The notes under the pieces were generated by a model. It did no database searches. It had not been told where the DNA came from and saw only the letters and a program-made list of their open reading frames with translations. A stretch of DNA of 64,000 bases from Chelativorans sp. ZYF759 (GTDB taxonomy: Bacteria > Pseudomonadota > Alphaproteobacteria > Rhizobiales > Rhizobiaceae): positions 144,306 to 208,305 of the forward strand of contig NZ_WVVV01000004.1 of the NCBI RefSeq assembly GCF_012911015.1, given 5' to 3'. Every line of letters begins with the position of its first letter. The first letter of the stretch is position 1. The translations under genes and the position numbers were made by a program. This document shows positions 17,419 through 25,809 of this stretch, in pieces.

Positions 17419-18417
17419 ATGAACATGGAACCCGGCACACAACCCGCCCCGCAGCTTTCCGTCGCCAGCAACCGCCGCAATCCCGGCATGGCGCTGCGGC
17501 CCGTACTGTTCGAAGGCCATCCGGCCAACCGCAGCGCCGCCGAGCGGCGCACCGCCAGCCTCATCGCCCGACGCTCGGTGAAGAAGGAATGGCAGGCGGC
17601 CTGGCTGGTGAACGCCATCCGATGCATCGACCTGACGACGCTTTCGGGCGACGACACGGCCGATCGCGTGCGCAGGCTCTGCGCCAAGGCACGACGGCCG
17701 CTCGCACCGCACATCGTCAAGGGGCTGGGTATCGAGGAACTGGAGCTGACCACGGGAGCTGTCTGCGTCTATCCCACCATGGTTTCCCACGCGGTGAAGG
17801 CCCTGTCGGGCTCCGGCATCCCGGTCGCCTCGGTCGCCACGGGCTTTCCTGCCGGCCTGATGCCGCTGAAACTGCGCCTTGCGGAGATCCGCTACGCAGT
17901 TGAGGAAGGCGCCGACGAGATCGACATCGTCATCACCCGCGAGCATGTGCTCAACGCTGACTGGTCGGCGCTGCACGACGAGGTGCGGGCCATGCGCGAG
18001 GCCTGCGGTCATGCGCATCTCAAGGCCATTCTCGCGACCGGCGACCTCCAGACGCTGCGCAATGTCTATGCCGCCTCCATGGTCGCCATGCAGGCAGGCG
18101 CGGATTTCATCAAGACGTCGACCGGCAAGGAAGGTGTCAATGCGACGCTGCCCGTGAGCCTGATCATGGTGCGCGCGCTGCGCGACTATTTCGACGAGAC
18201 GGGCCACAGAATCGGCTTCAAGCCGGCCGGCGGCATGAAGAGTGCCAAGGACGCGCTGAACTGGCAGTTCCTGATGATGGAGGAAATGGGCCGCGAATGG
18301 CTGGAGCCCGACCTGTTCCGCCTGGGCGCCTCTTCCATGCTGGCCGACATCGAACGCCAGCTCGAGCATTTCGTCACCGGACGCTACGCGTCGTCGTCAC
18401 GCCACGCGGTCGGCTGA
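17419..18417 (+). CDS. deoC: deoxyribose-phosphate aldolase
   Basis: 332 residues, longer at the N-terminus by roughly 70-100 than E. coli DeoC but like other alphaproteobacterial and eukaryotic enzymes. Catalytic residues are all present: Asp169 in EIDIV, the Schiff-base Lys202 in LKAILATG and Lys232 in FIKTSTGK. DeoC cleaves 2-deoxyribose 5-phosphate to acetaldehyde and glyceraldehyde 3-phosphate. No nucleoside phosphorylase or deaminase is nearby; instead it sits between a kinase/dehydrogenase pair and an aldehyde dehydrogenase, suggesting use on a deoxy-sugar or related sugar phosphate rather than nucleoside salvage. Confidence 0.93.
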   Translation: MNMEPGTQPAPQLSVASNRRNPGMALRPVLFEGHPANRSAAERRTASLIARRSVKKEWQAAWLVNAIRCIDLTTLSGDDTADRVRRLCAKARRPLAPHIVKGLGIEELELTTGAVCVYPTMVSHAVKALSGSGIPVASVATGFPAGLMPLKLRLAEIRYAVEEGADEIDIVITREHVLNADWSALHDEVRAMREACGHAHLKAILATGDLQTLRNVYAASMVAMQAGADFIKTSTGKEGVNATLPVSLIMVRALRDYFDETGHRIGFKPAGGMKSAKDALNWQFLMMEEMGREWLEPDLFRLGASSMLADIERQLEHFVTGRYASSSRHAVG

Positions 18418-18427
18418 GGGGGCAAGG

Positions 18428-20788
18428 ATGAACGCGATAACGAAGATACTGGAAACGATGGATTACGGGCTCGCGCCAGAGGATTGCGGCTTTGTCGGCA
18501 AGTGGCTCGATCAGCACAAATCCGGCTTCGGGCATTTCATCGGCGGGGAGTTCACGCCGTCCGGCAAGACCTTCGACGTCACCAATCCGGCGACCGGCAA
18601 AAAGATCGCCAGCGTTAGCCAAGGCACCAAGGCCGATGTCGACGCCGCGGTGAAGGCGGCGCGCGCCGCCCAGCCGAAATGGGCGGCGCTATCGGGCCAC
18701 GATCGTGCCAGGCATCTCTATGCCCTTGCCCGCCACGTGCAGCAGCACAGCCGTTTCCTGGCGGTCCTGGAGACGATCGACAACGGCAAGCCGATCCGCG
18801 AGAGCCGCGACATCGACATCCCGCTCGTCGCCCGCCATTTCTATCATCATGCCGGCTGGGCGGAGATCCTGGAGGACGAGTTTCCGGGCGCCCGGCCCCA
18901 TGGCGTGTGCGGTCAGGTGATTCCATGGAATTTCCCACTCCTGATGCTGGCCTGGAAGGTGGCGCCGGCGCTGGCGGCCGGAAACACGGTGGTCTTGAAG
19001 CCGGCCGAGTACACGCCGCTGACCGCCCTCGCCTTCGCCGAGATCGCGCGTGAGTGCGGCCTGCCGGCCGGCGTGCTCAACATCGTCACCGGCGACGGGC
19101 AGACGGGGGCAGCCGTCGTCGGGCATGAAGGCGTGGACAAGGTCGCCTTCACCGGATCGACCGAGGTCGGCCGAATCATCCGCCGGCAGATCGCCGGCTC
19201 GGGCAAGGCGCTAACGCTCGAACTGGGCGGCAAGTCGCCCTTCGTCGTCTTTGCCGATGCCGATCTCGATGCGGCCGTCGAGGGTGTCGTCGATTCCGTC
19301 TGGTTCAACCAGGGACAGGTCTGCTGCGCCGGCACGCGCATCCTCGTCGCCGAGGCCGTGGCCAGGCGTTTTGAGGTATTGCTGCGCCGACGCCTGGCAA
19401 AGCTGCGCACGGGCGATCCCCTGCAGAAATCGACCGATGTCGGCGCCATCGTTCACCCAGTGCAACTCGAGCGCATCCGGGGGCTGGTCGAACAGGGCGT
19501 CGCCGAAGGCGCGGTGCTGCATCAGGCCGATGCGCCGGGCGGCTGCTTTTTCCCGCCGACGCTGGTCACCAACGTGCACCCCGCCTCGGTGCTGTCGACG
19601 GAAGAGATCTTCGGCCCGGTCGTGACGCTGACGCCGTTCCGCACGCCCGAGGACGCGGTGACGCTGGCCAACAATACCCGCTACGGGCTGGCGGCTTCCG
19701 TCTGGTCGGAAAACATCAATCTCGCGACCGACATTGCCGCGAAAATAAGGGCCGGCGTGGTGTGGGTGAACTGCGCCAATCTCTTCGACGCGGGCGCGGG
19801 CTTCGGCGGCTATCGCGAAAGCGGCTTTGGACGCGAAGGCGGGCGCGAGGGCATGACCGCCTATCTGGCGTGGCCGGCGCCCCAGGCCAGGAAGCCGGAG
19901 GCCGCGCCCGAGAAGCTCGAACCGGTCCCGGCCGCAACGATCGCGGGCGGCGATATCGACCGCACGGCGAAACTCTATGTGGGCGGCAAGCAGGCGCGGC
20001 CGGACAGCGGCTACAGCTATCCCGTCAATGGCCCGAAAGGACCTGTCGGCCTCGCTGGATTGGGCAACCGCAAGGACATCCGCAATGCGGTTGAAGCCGC
20101 TCACAAGGCCTCAAGCTGGGGTGCGCAGACAGGTCACAACCGGGCGCAGGTGCTTTACTTCCTCGGAGAGAACCTGTCAGCGCGCGCCAAGGAATTCGAG
20201 GAACGGCTGAAGAGTTTCGGCCAGTCCGCCGCCGCGGCCAGGAGTGAGGTCGAGACCGCGCTGCGGCGCATCTTCTGGTACGCCGCCCAGGCCGACAAGT
20301 TCGATGGCGCTGTGCACGCGACCAAGTCGGCCCATGTCACGCTGGCCATGAACGAGCCGGTAGGCGTGATGGGGATCGCCTGCCCCACCGCACATCCCCT
20401 GCTCGGCTTCGTGTCGCTCGTCCTGCCGGTGATTGCCATGGGCAACCGGGTGGTCGCAGTTCCCTCGCAGATCCATCCGCTGGCCGCGACCGATCTCTAC
20501 CAGGTTATGGACACTTCCGACCTGCCGGGCGGCGTGGTCAATATCGTCACCGGCGAGCGCGAGGTGCTGACAAAGACGCTGGCGGAGCACGACGACGTCG
20601 ATGCCGTCTGGTATTTCGGCACGAAAGATGGCGGTCGCGCGGTCGAAGAGGCCTCCGCAGGCAATCTCAAGCAGACATGGGTCGAAGACGGTGCGGCCCG
20701 GAACTGGGGCGGATCGGAGGGCCAGGGCCGACTATTCCTGGCCAGAGCCACGCAGGTCAAGAACATCTGGATACCCTACGGCGAGTGA
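18428..20788 (+). CDS. ALDH16-type aldehyde dehydrogenase with a second, non-catalytic ALDH domain
   Basis: 786 residues. The first half (about 30-500) is a complete aldehyde dehydrogenase: catalytic Cys299 in GQVCCAG, Glu265 in LELGGK, and the FTGSTEVG cofactor loop. The second half (about 515-786) repeats the N-terminal ALDH fold but is short and has no active-site Cys, the hallmark of the ALDH16 family known from bacteria and animals. It begins 10 bp after deoC. Acetaldehyde released by DeoC is the obvious substrate, by context. The tail domain probably acts in dimerisation. Confidence 0.88.
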   Translation: MNAITKILETMDYGLAPEDCGFVGKWLDQHKSGFGHFIGGEFTPSGKTFDVTNPATGKKIASVSQGTKADVDAAVKAARAAQPKWAALSGHDRARHLYALARHVQQHSRFLAVLETIDNGKPIRESRDIDIPLVARHFYHHAGWAEILEDEFPGARPHGVCGQVIPWNFPLLMLAWKVAPALAAGNTVVLKPAEYTPLTALAFAEIARECGLPAGVLNIVTGDGQTGAAVVGHEGVDKVAFTGSTEVGRIIRRQIAGSGKALTLELGGKSPFVVFADADLDAAVEGVVDSVWFNQGQVCCAGTRILVAEAVARRFEVLLRRRLAKLRTGDPLQKSTDVGAIVHPVQLERIRGLVEQGVAEGAVLHQADAPGGCFFPPTLVTNVHPASVLSTEEIFGPVVTLTPFRTPEDAVTLANNTRYGLAASVWSENINLATDIAAKIRAGVVWVNCANLFDAGAGFGGYRESGFGREGGREGMTAYLAWPAPQARKPEAAPEKLEPVPAATIAGGDIDRTAKLYVGGKQARPDSGYSYPVNGPKGPVGLAGLGNRKDIRNAVEAAHKASSWGAQTGHNRAQVLYFLGENLSARAKEFEERLKSFGQSAAAARSEVETALRRIFWYAAQADKFDGAVHATKSAHVTLAMNEPVGVMGIACPTAHPLLGFVSLVLPVIAMGNRVVAVPSQIHPLAATDLYQVMDTSDLPGGVVNIVTGEREVLTKTLAEHDDVDAVWYFGTKDGGRAVEEASAGNLKQTWVEDGAARNWGGSEGQGRLFLARATQVKNIWIPYGE

Positions 20789-20811
20789 GCAGGAACTCGG
20801 GGAGAAGCGCG

Positions 20812-21690
20812 ATGAACATGAAGTTCGGTGTCCACAGCCTCGTATTCTCCGACCGGTGGGACGGAGAAACGGCGCCGGCGATCTGCCGAAAGGCGGCCGA
20901 GATCGGCTACGATCTGATCGAGGTGCTGATGTTCGACCCAGCGACGCTGGACCGAGAGGCGACGCGCCGCGCGATCGCCGAAACCGGGCTCGGGCTGCGC
21001 CTCGGCATGGCGCTGGGCGCAGATGCCGACATCTCCTCCGACGATCCAGAGACTGCCAGGCGAGGCGAGCAAACGGTCGCGCTGGCACTGGAGATAGCCT
21101 CCGAACTAGGCGCGCCGGCCGTGAGCGGCATCACCTATGCGGCATTCAATACCTATTCGGCACCGCAGACGGACAGGCAGCTCGACCAAGTCGCAGCCTC
21201 CCTTTTGCGCCTCGATGGACGTGCCGGTGAGCTCGGTCTGCGGCTGGGCGTCGAGCCGGTCAACCGTTACGAGAGCTACATGGTCAACACGCTCGACCAG
21301 GCGGCGAGGCTGATTGGACGATCAGGCGGCAAGAACATGTTCGTTCATATGGATACCTTCCACATGAACATCGAGGAGCCAGACATCGCCGCCGCGATCG
21401 GCCGCAATGGCGGCCTGCTCGGCTACGCGCATGTCGCCGACAGCCACCGCGGCGCGCTCGGCACGGGCAATTTCGATCTCGCAGCCTATTTCCGCGCGCT
21501 CGCAGCCGCCGGTTATGAAGGCGACCTCACCTTCGAGGGGTTTTCCTCGAAGGTGCTGGGGCCGGATCTCGTCGGCGGGGTGCGCCTGTGGCGTGAAGCC
21601 TGGACGGATTCCGACGCGGCGGCGCGCTCTGCGCTCGATCTGATGAAGGCCGGCTGGGCGGCGGCGCAGACGGCAACGCGCGCCGCGTAA
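20812..21690 (+). CDS. TIM-barrel sugar epimerase/isomerase, D-tagatose 3-epimerase-like
   Basis: 292 residues of the xylose-isomerase-like fold. The four metal ligands of tagatose/psicose 3-epimerases can be matched: Glu in GVEPVNRYES, Asp in HMDTFHMN, His in AHVADSHRG and Glu in LTFEGFSS. The GTG segment after SHR also fits that family. The ATG at 20812 has GGGGAGAAG upstream; a longer frame reaching back into the aldehyde dehydrogenase gene is not supported. It would interconvert ketose epimers before phosphorylation, an inference from context. Confidence 0.85.
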   Translation: MNMKFGVHSLVFSDRWDGETAPAICRKAAEIGYDLIEVLMFDPATLDREATRRAIAETGLGLRLGMALGADADISSDDPETARRGEQTVALALEIASELGAPAVSGITYAAFNTYSAPQTDRQLDQVAASLLRLDGRAGELGLRLGVEPVNRYESYMVNTLDQAARLIGRSGGKNMFVHMDTFHMNIEEPDIAAAIGRNGGLLGYAHVADSHRGALGTGNFDLAAYFRALAAAGYEGDLTFEGFSSKVLGPDLVGGVRLWREAWTDSDAAARSALDLMKAGWAAAQTATRAA

Positions 21691-21721
21691 ACCGGCGCAA
21701 CCCATCGCAAGGGAGGCAGAA

Positions 21722-22507
21722 ATGGATTTCGGCTTGAACGGCAAGATCGCGATCGTGACGGGCGGCGGAACCGGCATCGGGAACGCGATCGCCCGCACTT
21801 TTTCTGAGGAAGGTGCGACGGTGGTCATCAACGGCCGCGACAAGGCCCGCATTGAGGCGGCCGCTTCCGCGATCGGTCCGAATGCGCACGGCGTGGTGGC
21901 CGACCTGATGACGGCGGAAGGGTCGGAGATCCTGGCCGAACAGGCAGGCCGACTCGGCCCGGTCTCCTTCCTGGTCAACAATGTCGGCGTCTTCGACGTC
22001 AACGATTTCTTCGAAGTCTCCGACCAGCGCTGGCACGAGTATTTCGAGCACAACCTGATGACGGCGATCCGCATCACCCGCATCGTCATGAAGGACATGC
22101 TGGCACGCGACGAGGGCTCGATCTGCTTCATCTCTTCGGAGGCCGCGATCCGGTCCATCGGCAACATGGTGCCCTATTCGGTGACCAAAACGGCGATGCT
22201 CGGGCTCGGGCGTTCTCTGGCCGAGCTGACGCGCGGCACCTCGGTGCGGGTCAACAGTTACATGCCGGGAACGACCGCAACCGAATCGGTCGAGACCTAT
22301 TTCGCGGATTTGGCGAAGCAACAGGGCAAGAGTGTCGAGGAGACGCTGCGCGATTTCTATCGCGAGGTGCAGCCATCCAACCTGACCCAGAAGCTGATCG
22401 ATCCGGCGCTCCATGGGCGCGGCGTGATACAACTCATGACCAATGCCGCGATGAACGGTGTGACCCACCGCGCTGACGGCGGCACGATTAGGTCCATTTT
22501 TGGATAG
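21722..22507 (+). CDS. short-chain dehydrogenase/reductase, last gene of the polyol operon
   Basis: A 261-residue SDR with TGGGTGIG cofactor loop (13-20), NNVG structural motif, catalytic Ser in ISSEAA and YSVTK. The C-terminal half departs from the usual (…MTNAAMNGVTHRADGG) but keeps the closing DGG. It is related to the SDR at 4169-4957 in the divergent operon (shared MDxGxNGK start and ATVVINGR). GGGAGG precedes the ATG. It probably oxidises an imported polyol or interconverts a keto-sugar; substrate unknown. Confidence 0.87.
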   Translation: MDFGLNGKIAIVTGGGTGIGNAIARTFSEEGATVVINGRDKARIEAAASAIGPNAHGVVADLMTAEGSEILAEQAGRLGPVSFLVNNVGVFDVNDFFEVSDQRWHEYFEHNLMTAIRITRIVMKDMLARDEGSICFISSEAAIRSIGNMVPYSVTKTAMLGLGRSLAELTRGTSVRVNSYMPGTTATESVETYFADLAKQQGKSVEETLRDFYREVQPSNLTQKLIDPALHGRGVIQLMTNAAMNGVTHRADGGTIRSIFG

Positions 22508-22567
22508 AGCTTTTCCGTCGAGCAACACTGCCTTCAGACAGGGCGGTGTCTCAAACGCAGTTCTTGC

Positions 22568-22645
22568 ACCGAAGATCGCCTTCGGCAGGAACAGAACTAG
22601 CTCCGGCACAAAAAGGAGCGGAAGCGCGACGGCGAGGAGCAGCGG
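22568..22645 (-). pseudogene. remnant of a TRAP large-permease (dctM) C-terminus
   Basis: On the minus strand about 26 codons translate as PLLLAVALPLLFVPELVLFLPK, a typical last membrane helix and tail of a DctM protein; compare FPELVLTPLAWLR at the end of the intact DctM at 57613-58890. A stop lies three codons upstream and the rest of the gene is absent. It lies just beyond the stop of the SDR gene. The identification rests on a short stretch and is moderate. Confidence 0.5.
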
Positions 22646-22939
22646 GGCGGATTAGCGCGTTTGTTGGCCCATCTTGCGTTCCTCCGGTTCTTGCGCGCCT
22701 GTTGCAATGCGGGAGTTAGCGGGGACAGGCATGCCTACGCCGCTATGAACCGAGAGAACCATCGGAGCCTGTAACGGATTCCGGCAGGTGCAGGGATTGG
22801 CGGTGGCAGTCCTCCGCTACCATTGCATTCAATGAGTCGGGACCCTGAAGGGCCTTCTTGATGTCGCACACCGTCGCGATTGGGTCGCCCTTGAGTTTCA
22901 AGGGCTTTCGCGGAAGTGCGGCAACTCCGTCCAGCATGA
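22646..22939. other. decayed intergenic DNA, no intact gene
   Basis: This stretch lies between the TRAP permease remnant and the broken SMR gene. A minus-strand frame of 64 codons (22743-22937, MLDGVAALPRK...) is open but has no ribosome site, and I do not recognise the peptide. It joins the SMR fragment at about 22940, so it may belong to another deleted gene. No promoter or RNA element is evident. Confidence 0.4.
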
Positions 22940-23109
22940 CGCGGGCATGGACCGCAAGGCAAGGGAAGGAAGGATGAGGCTCAATGTCGCCATTGCCATC
23001 CCGAGGGCAGCCGGAAGGGGGCGGGAGAAGCCGTCGGATGCCTTGAGGGCCACCGCCCAGACGATCTCGAGACCGCCGCGGCCACGATGAGGTAAACCCA
23101 CGCCATCAT
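22940..23109 (-). pseudogene. truncated, frameshifted small multidrug resistance (SMR/EmrE-SugE) gene
   Basis: The minus strand starts ATGATGGCGTGGGTTTAC (MMAWVYLIVAA), overlapping the stop of the SDR gene upstream (ATGA). One to two bases later than expected the frame shifts and continues as GLEIVWAVALKASDGFSRP and LGMAMATLSLIL...LALRSMPA, which is the first half of an SMR protein including the membrane Glu. After about 55 codons it ends at an unrelated sequence. Frameshift plus loss of the second half make it nonfunctional. Confidence 0.75.
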
Positions 23110-23846
23110 GCGGTCGCTCCCCCGTCCACGGCAAGGATGGCGCCATTGACAAAGGCGCCCGCGGGACTGGCGAGGAAAGCGACCGCTTCGGCGATCTCGC
23201 CGGCGCTGCCGTAGCGGCCCAGCGGAATGAGGCTTCGCTCGGCATCGGCCTGCGGCCCGTCGGCCGGGTTCATGTCGGTATCGATCGAGCCGGGGTTCAC
23301 TAGATTGACCGTGATGCCGCGTCCCCCGAGTTCCCGCGCCAGAGCCTTGGTCAGCCCGACCAGCGCGGCCTTGCTCATGGAATAAAGGCTTACGCCCGGT
23401 CCCGGGACATGACCGCCCAGCGAAGAACCGATGCAGATGATCCTGCCGCCCTCGCCCATTGAGGAGAGTACGGCCTGCACCAGCCGATAGGGTGTCCTGA
23501 CATGGATGGCGAGAACGTCGTCGATCTCGTCCAAGGCGGTTTCCTCGATCGGGCCGTAAGGAAAGACGCCCGCGCTGTTGACCAGAATATCGACCCGTCC
23601 GAACCGGGCGATCGCTGCCTCGGCTGCCCGGACCGTACTTTCATCGTCGCGATGATCGGCCTGAATTGCCACGTGATCCGCACCATTCAGGCGCAGATCG
23701 GCCATCACCTGTTCAGCCGCGTCGGCGGAAGCACGATAGGTGATGGCCACCGATGCGCCGCGCGCGGCCAGCACGCGTGCTATCGCCGCCCCCATTCCGC
23801 GACTGCCGCCGGTCACGAGCGCGGCCTTGCCTCTCAGTTCCTTCAT
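23106..23846 (-). CDS. short-chain dehydrogenase, TetR-controlled
   Basis: A 246-residue SDR with TGGSRGMG (12-19), NSAG, catalytic Ser in IGSSLGG and YSMSK, ending NGAILAVDGG. It is divergent from a TetR gene with two operator-like palindromes between them, the usual arrangement for a regulator that represses its neighbour. Originally an SMR efflux gene was coupled downstream but is now broken. Similar SDR/TetR pairs respond to reactive or xenobiotic carbonyls; no substrate can be read here. Confidence 0.88.
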   Translation of the reverse strand: MKELRGKAALVTGGSRGMGAAIARVLAARGASVAITYRASADAAEQVMADLRLNGADHVAIQADHRDDESTVRAAEAAIARFGRVDILVNSAGVFPYGPIEETALDEIDDVLAIHVRTPYRLVQAVLSSMGEGGRIICIGSSLGGHVPGPGVSLYSMSKAALVGLTKALARELGGRGITVNLVNPGSIDTDMNPADGPQADAERSLIPLGRYGSAGEIAEAVAFLASPAGAFVNGAILAVDGGATA

Positions 23847-23861
23847 GGATCAGCCCTTTTC

Positions 23862-23928
23862 TGTACCTATCGGTACATAAAAGTCACCTTGTGGTTGCCG
23901 GTCAAGTGTTATTTACTGAACGGTACAG
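23862..23928. promoter_or_regulatory. paired TetR operators between SDR and TetR genes
   Basis: Site 1 (23862-23877) is a perfect inverted repeat TGTACC-N4-GGTACA just upstream of the SDR start. Site 2 (23916-23928) CTGAACGGTACAG carries the same GGTACAG half-site with one mismatch and abuts the ribosome site of the TetR gene. Placement at both divergent starts supports repression of the SDR and autoregulation. Confidence 0.65.
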
Positions 23929-23940
23929 AAAGGGGTGCTC

Positions 23941-24597
23941 ATGCCGCCAGTTGGAAGACCACGATCCTTCGATCGCGATGCCGCCCTCTTGGCGGCAATG
24001 AACATGTTCTGGGCCTTGGGATATGAGGGAACGTCGCTGACCGATCTCACGCAGGCCATGAACATCAACCGCCCGAGCCTCTACGCGGCGTTTGGCAGCA
24101 AGGAGAAGCTCTTTGCGGAGGCCTTGGCGCTCTACGAGGACATCGAAGGCGGCGTCATCACGCGCCTGCTCGACGATGCGCAGACCGCGCGTGCCGGCAT
24201 CGAGGCAACGCTCCGCCACAATGCGCGTGTCTATGTCGAGGAAGGACGACCGCGTGGCTGCATGATCGTGCTTTCGCACCTGGTCGGGACACCGGAGAGC
24301 ACGGAAATCCGCCCGCTCCTGGTCGCGCGGCGAGAGGCGGGAGAGGCCGAACTGGGTGATCGCATCGAGCGCGGAAAGACCAACGGCGATGTGCCCGCCG
24401 ATGCCGATTCAAAAGGGCTTGCAGCTTTCTACACCACCATCCTGCAGGGCATGTCGATCAAGGCGCGCGATGGAGCGACCGAATCCGAACTGGACGAAAT
24501 CGTCACCGTGGCGATGAGCGCCTGGCCCGAAAAGTTAGATCCCGAGAGTGTCGGTGAACAAGCAAACGAGACCTTTGGAACGGGCCGCACCTGGTGA
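23941..24597 (+). CDS. TetR/AcrR-family repressor
   Basis: 218 residues. The N-terminal HTH (about 25-47) includes TSLTDLTQAMNINRPSLYAAF, and the rest is the ligand-binding domain with a TetR_C_16-like look. The ATG at 23941 is five bases after AGGGG; a GTG two codons upstream is less well placed. It is divergent from the SDR at 23106-23846 and should bind the palindromes in between. Confidence 0.9.
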   Translation: MPPVGRPRSFDRDAALLAAMNMFWALGYEGTSLTDLTQAMNINRPSLYAAFGSKEKLFAEALALYEDIEGGVITRLLDDAQTARAGIEATLRHNARVYVEEGRPRGCMIVLSHLVGTPESTEIRPLLVARREAGEAELGDRIERGKTNGDVPADADSKGLAAFYTTILQGMSIKARDGATESELDEIVTVAMSAWPEKLDPESVGEQANETFGTGRTW

Positions 24598-24641
24598 AGG
24601 AGGCGATGTGAAGGCGTGAGCGGGTTGGCTCATCTCCAACA

Positions 24642-25721
24642 CTACCGCGCTCGGTCGCCCATCGCCGAGTGGGGACGATCCCTCTCATCATCAGGGGCGA
24701 TCTCGGCGCGGGTGACGAGGCCGTGCGCGGCAAGGGATTTCAGGAATGACGCCGCATCAAAGACGCCACCGGGGGCTTGAGCTCCAAAGGCGCGGATGCG
24801 GCCATCCAGGATGCGCTCGATCGCTTCGCCAACGAGCGGGGCGGTGAAGGCATAGATGTCCTGTCCGGCTGCCGACAATCGCCTGGTGGCTGAAGCGCTA
24901 TGCCCTACGACTTCCACGAGGAATTTCTGCGCGGAGCGTCCGGTCTGATCGACGGGGACAGGAGACGGCGTTTCGGGGTCGCGAATGTCGGCCAGAGCGT
25001 TGCTGGTCAGATAGGTTCGCAGCCGGGACAGGCGAAGATGCCGGGCGATGACGGGCACTTCCGAGAAGGGCAGATCCACGACACGCTGCCTCGAAAACGG
25101 TGCCGGAAAATCCCACTGCGCCTCCTCCAAAGGCTGAGCCAGAGGGACGAGCTCTCCGCCAGATATTTGCAGTCGTGGTGCGGTGTTCCTTCGGCCGGTC
25201 CGCCGCGTGCCTTCCGTGGGGTGCCAATGATCCAGGGCGATGGCAATCGTCACATCGCTGATGTCCGGCTCATTCTCGACAAGTGCCGACAGCAACAGGT
25301 CCGGGAAGCCGCCAAAGAAAGCCATGGCGGGCAGAAACACCAGTTCGGCTTCCCGAGCGGCAACGCCAAACTCTTCATAGATGGCGGCCGTACTCGCCTG
25401 CTCGGCGCTCACATCCAGATAGTGAATGCCCGCTCGCAATGCCGCCGACGCCACCGGCCTTGCCGTGTCCAGGAAGGGTCCGGCACAGTTGATCACCGCG
25501 TCGACCCCGTCGAAGGCGAGGTCAAGCGACGCCTGGACGTCGGCCGATGCTTCCCGCAGCTCGACCTGTTGGGGCGGGAAGCCGGCGGCAATCAGCCGGT
25601 TTCGATCCCTGCCCACCGCGACCGGCGCCGCGCCGCGCCGCAGGAGTTCGGCAACCACGAAACGACCGGTATGGCCCGCAGCCCCAATGACGGCAATTTT
25701 CCTGCTGGCGTGATGTGTCAC
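24642..25721 (-). CDS. saccharopine-dehydrogenase-like NAD(P)-binding protein
   Basis: 359 residues. The N-terminal Rossmann motif GAAGHTGRFVV (13-23) and GRDRNRL match the Sacchrp_dh_NADP family; the second half has AMAFFGGFPDLL and a catalytic-domain-like remainder. These proteins are mostly uncharacterised reductases acting on lipids or amino-acid adducts. It is divergent from the TetR gene at 25810 with two operators between them, so it is probably that regulator's target. Confidence 0.8.
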   Translation of the reverse strand: MTHHASRKIAVIGAAGHTGRFVVAELLRRGAAPVAVGRDRNRLIAAGFPPQQVELREASADVQASLDLAFDGVDAVINCAGPFLDTARPVASAALRAGIHYLDVSAEQASTAAIYEEFGVAAREAELVFLPAMAFFGGFPDLLLSALVENEPDISDVTIAIALDHWHPTEGTRRTGRRNTAPRLQISGGELVPLAQPLEEAQWDFPAPFSRQRVVDLPFSEVPVIARHLRLSRLRTYLTSNALADIRDPETPSPVPVDQTGRSAQKFLVEVVGHSASATRRLSAAGQDIYAFTAPLVGEAIERILDGRIRAFGAQAPGGVFDAASFLKSLAAHGLVTRAEIAPDDERDRPHSAMGDRAR

Positions 25722-25737
25722 TGCGCAACTCCGCGAT

Positions 25738-25775
25738 ACAGACCTGTCTGTTCTGAACGATACAAACCGGTCTGT
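25738..25775. promoter_or_regulatory. two TetR operators, ACAGAC-N2-GTCTGT type
   Basis: Site 1 (25738-25751) ACAGACCTGTCTGT is a perfect 6-2-6 palindrome. Site 2 (25762-25775) ACAAACCGGTCTGT has one mismatch. Both are preceded by GAT, and their centres are 24 bp apart. They lie in the 88-bp gap between divergent starts, a typical site for repression of both genes by the adjacent TetR protein. Confidence 0.7.
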
Positions 25776-25809
25776 ACGCCGTCAATCGATATGTGATATC
25801 GAAAGCCCT

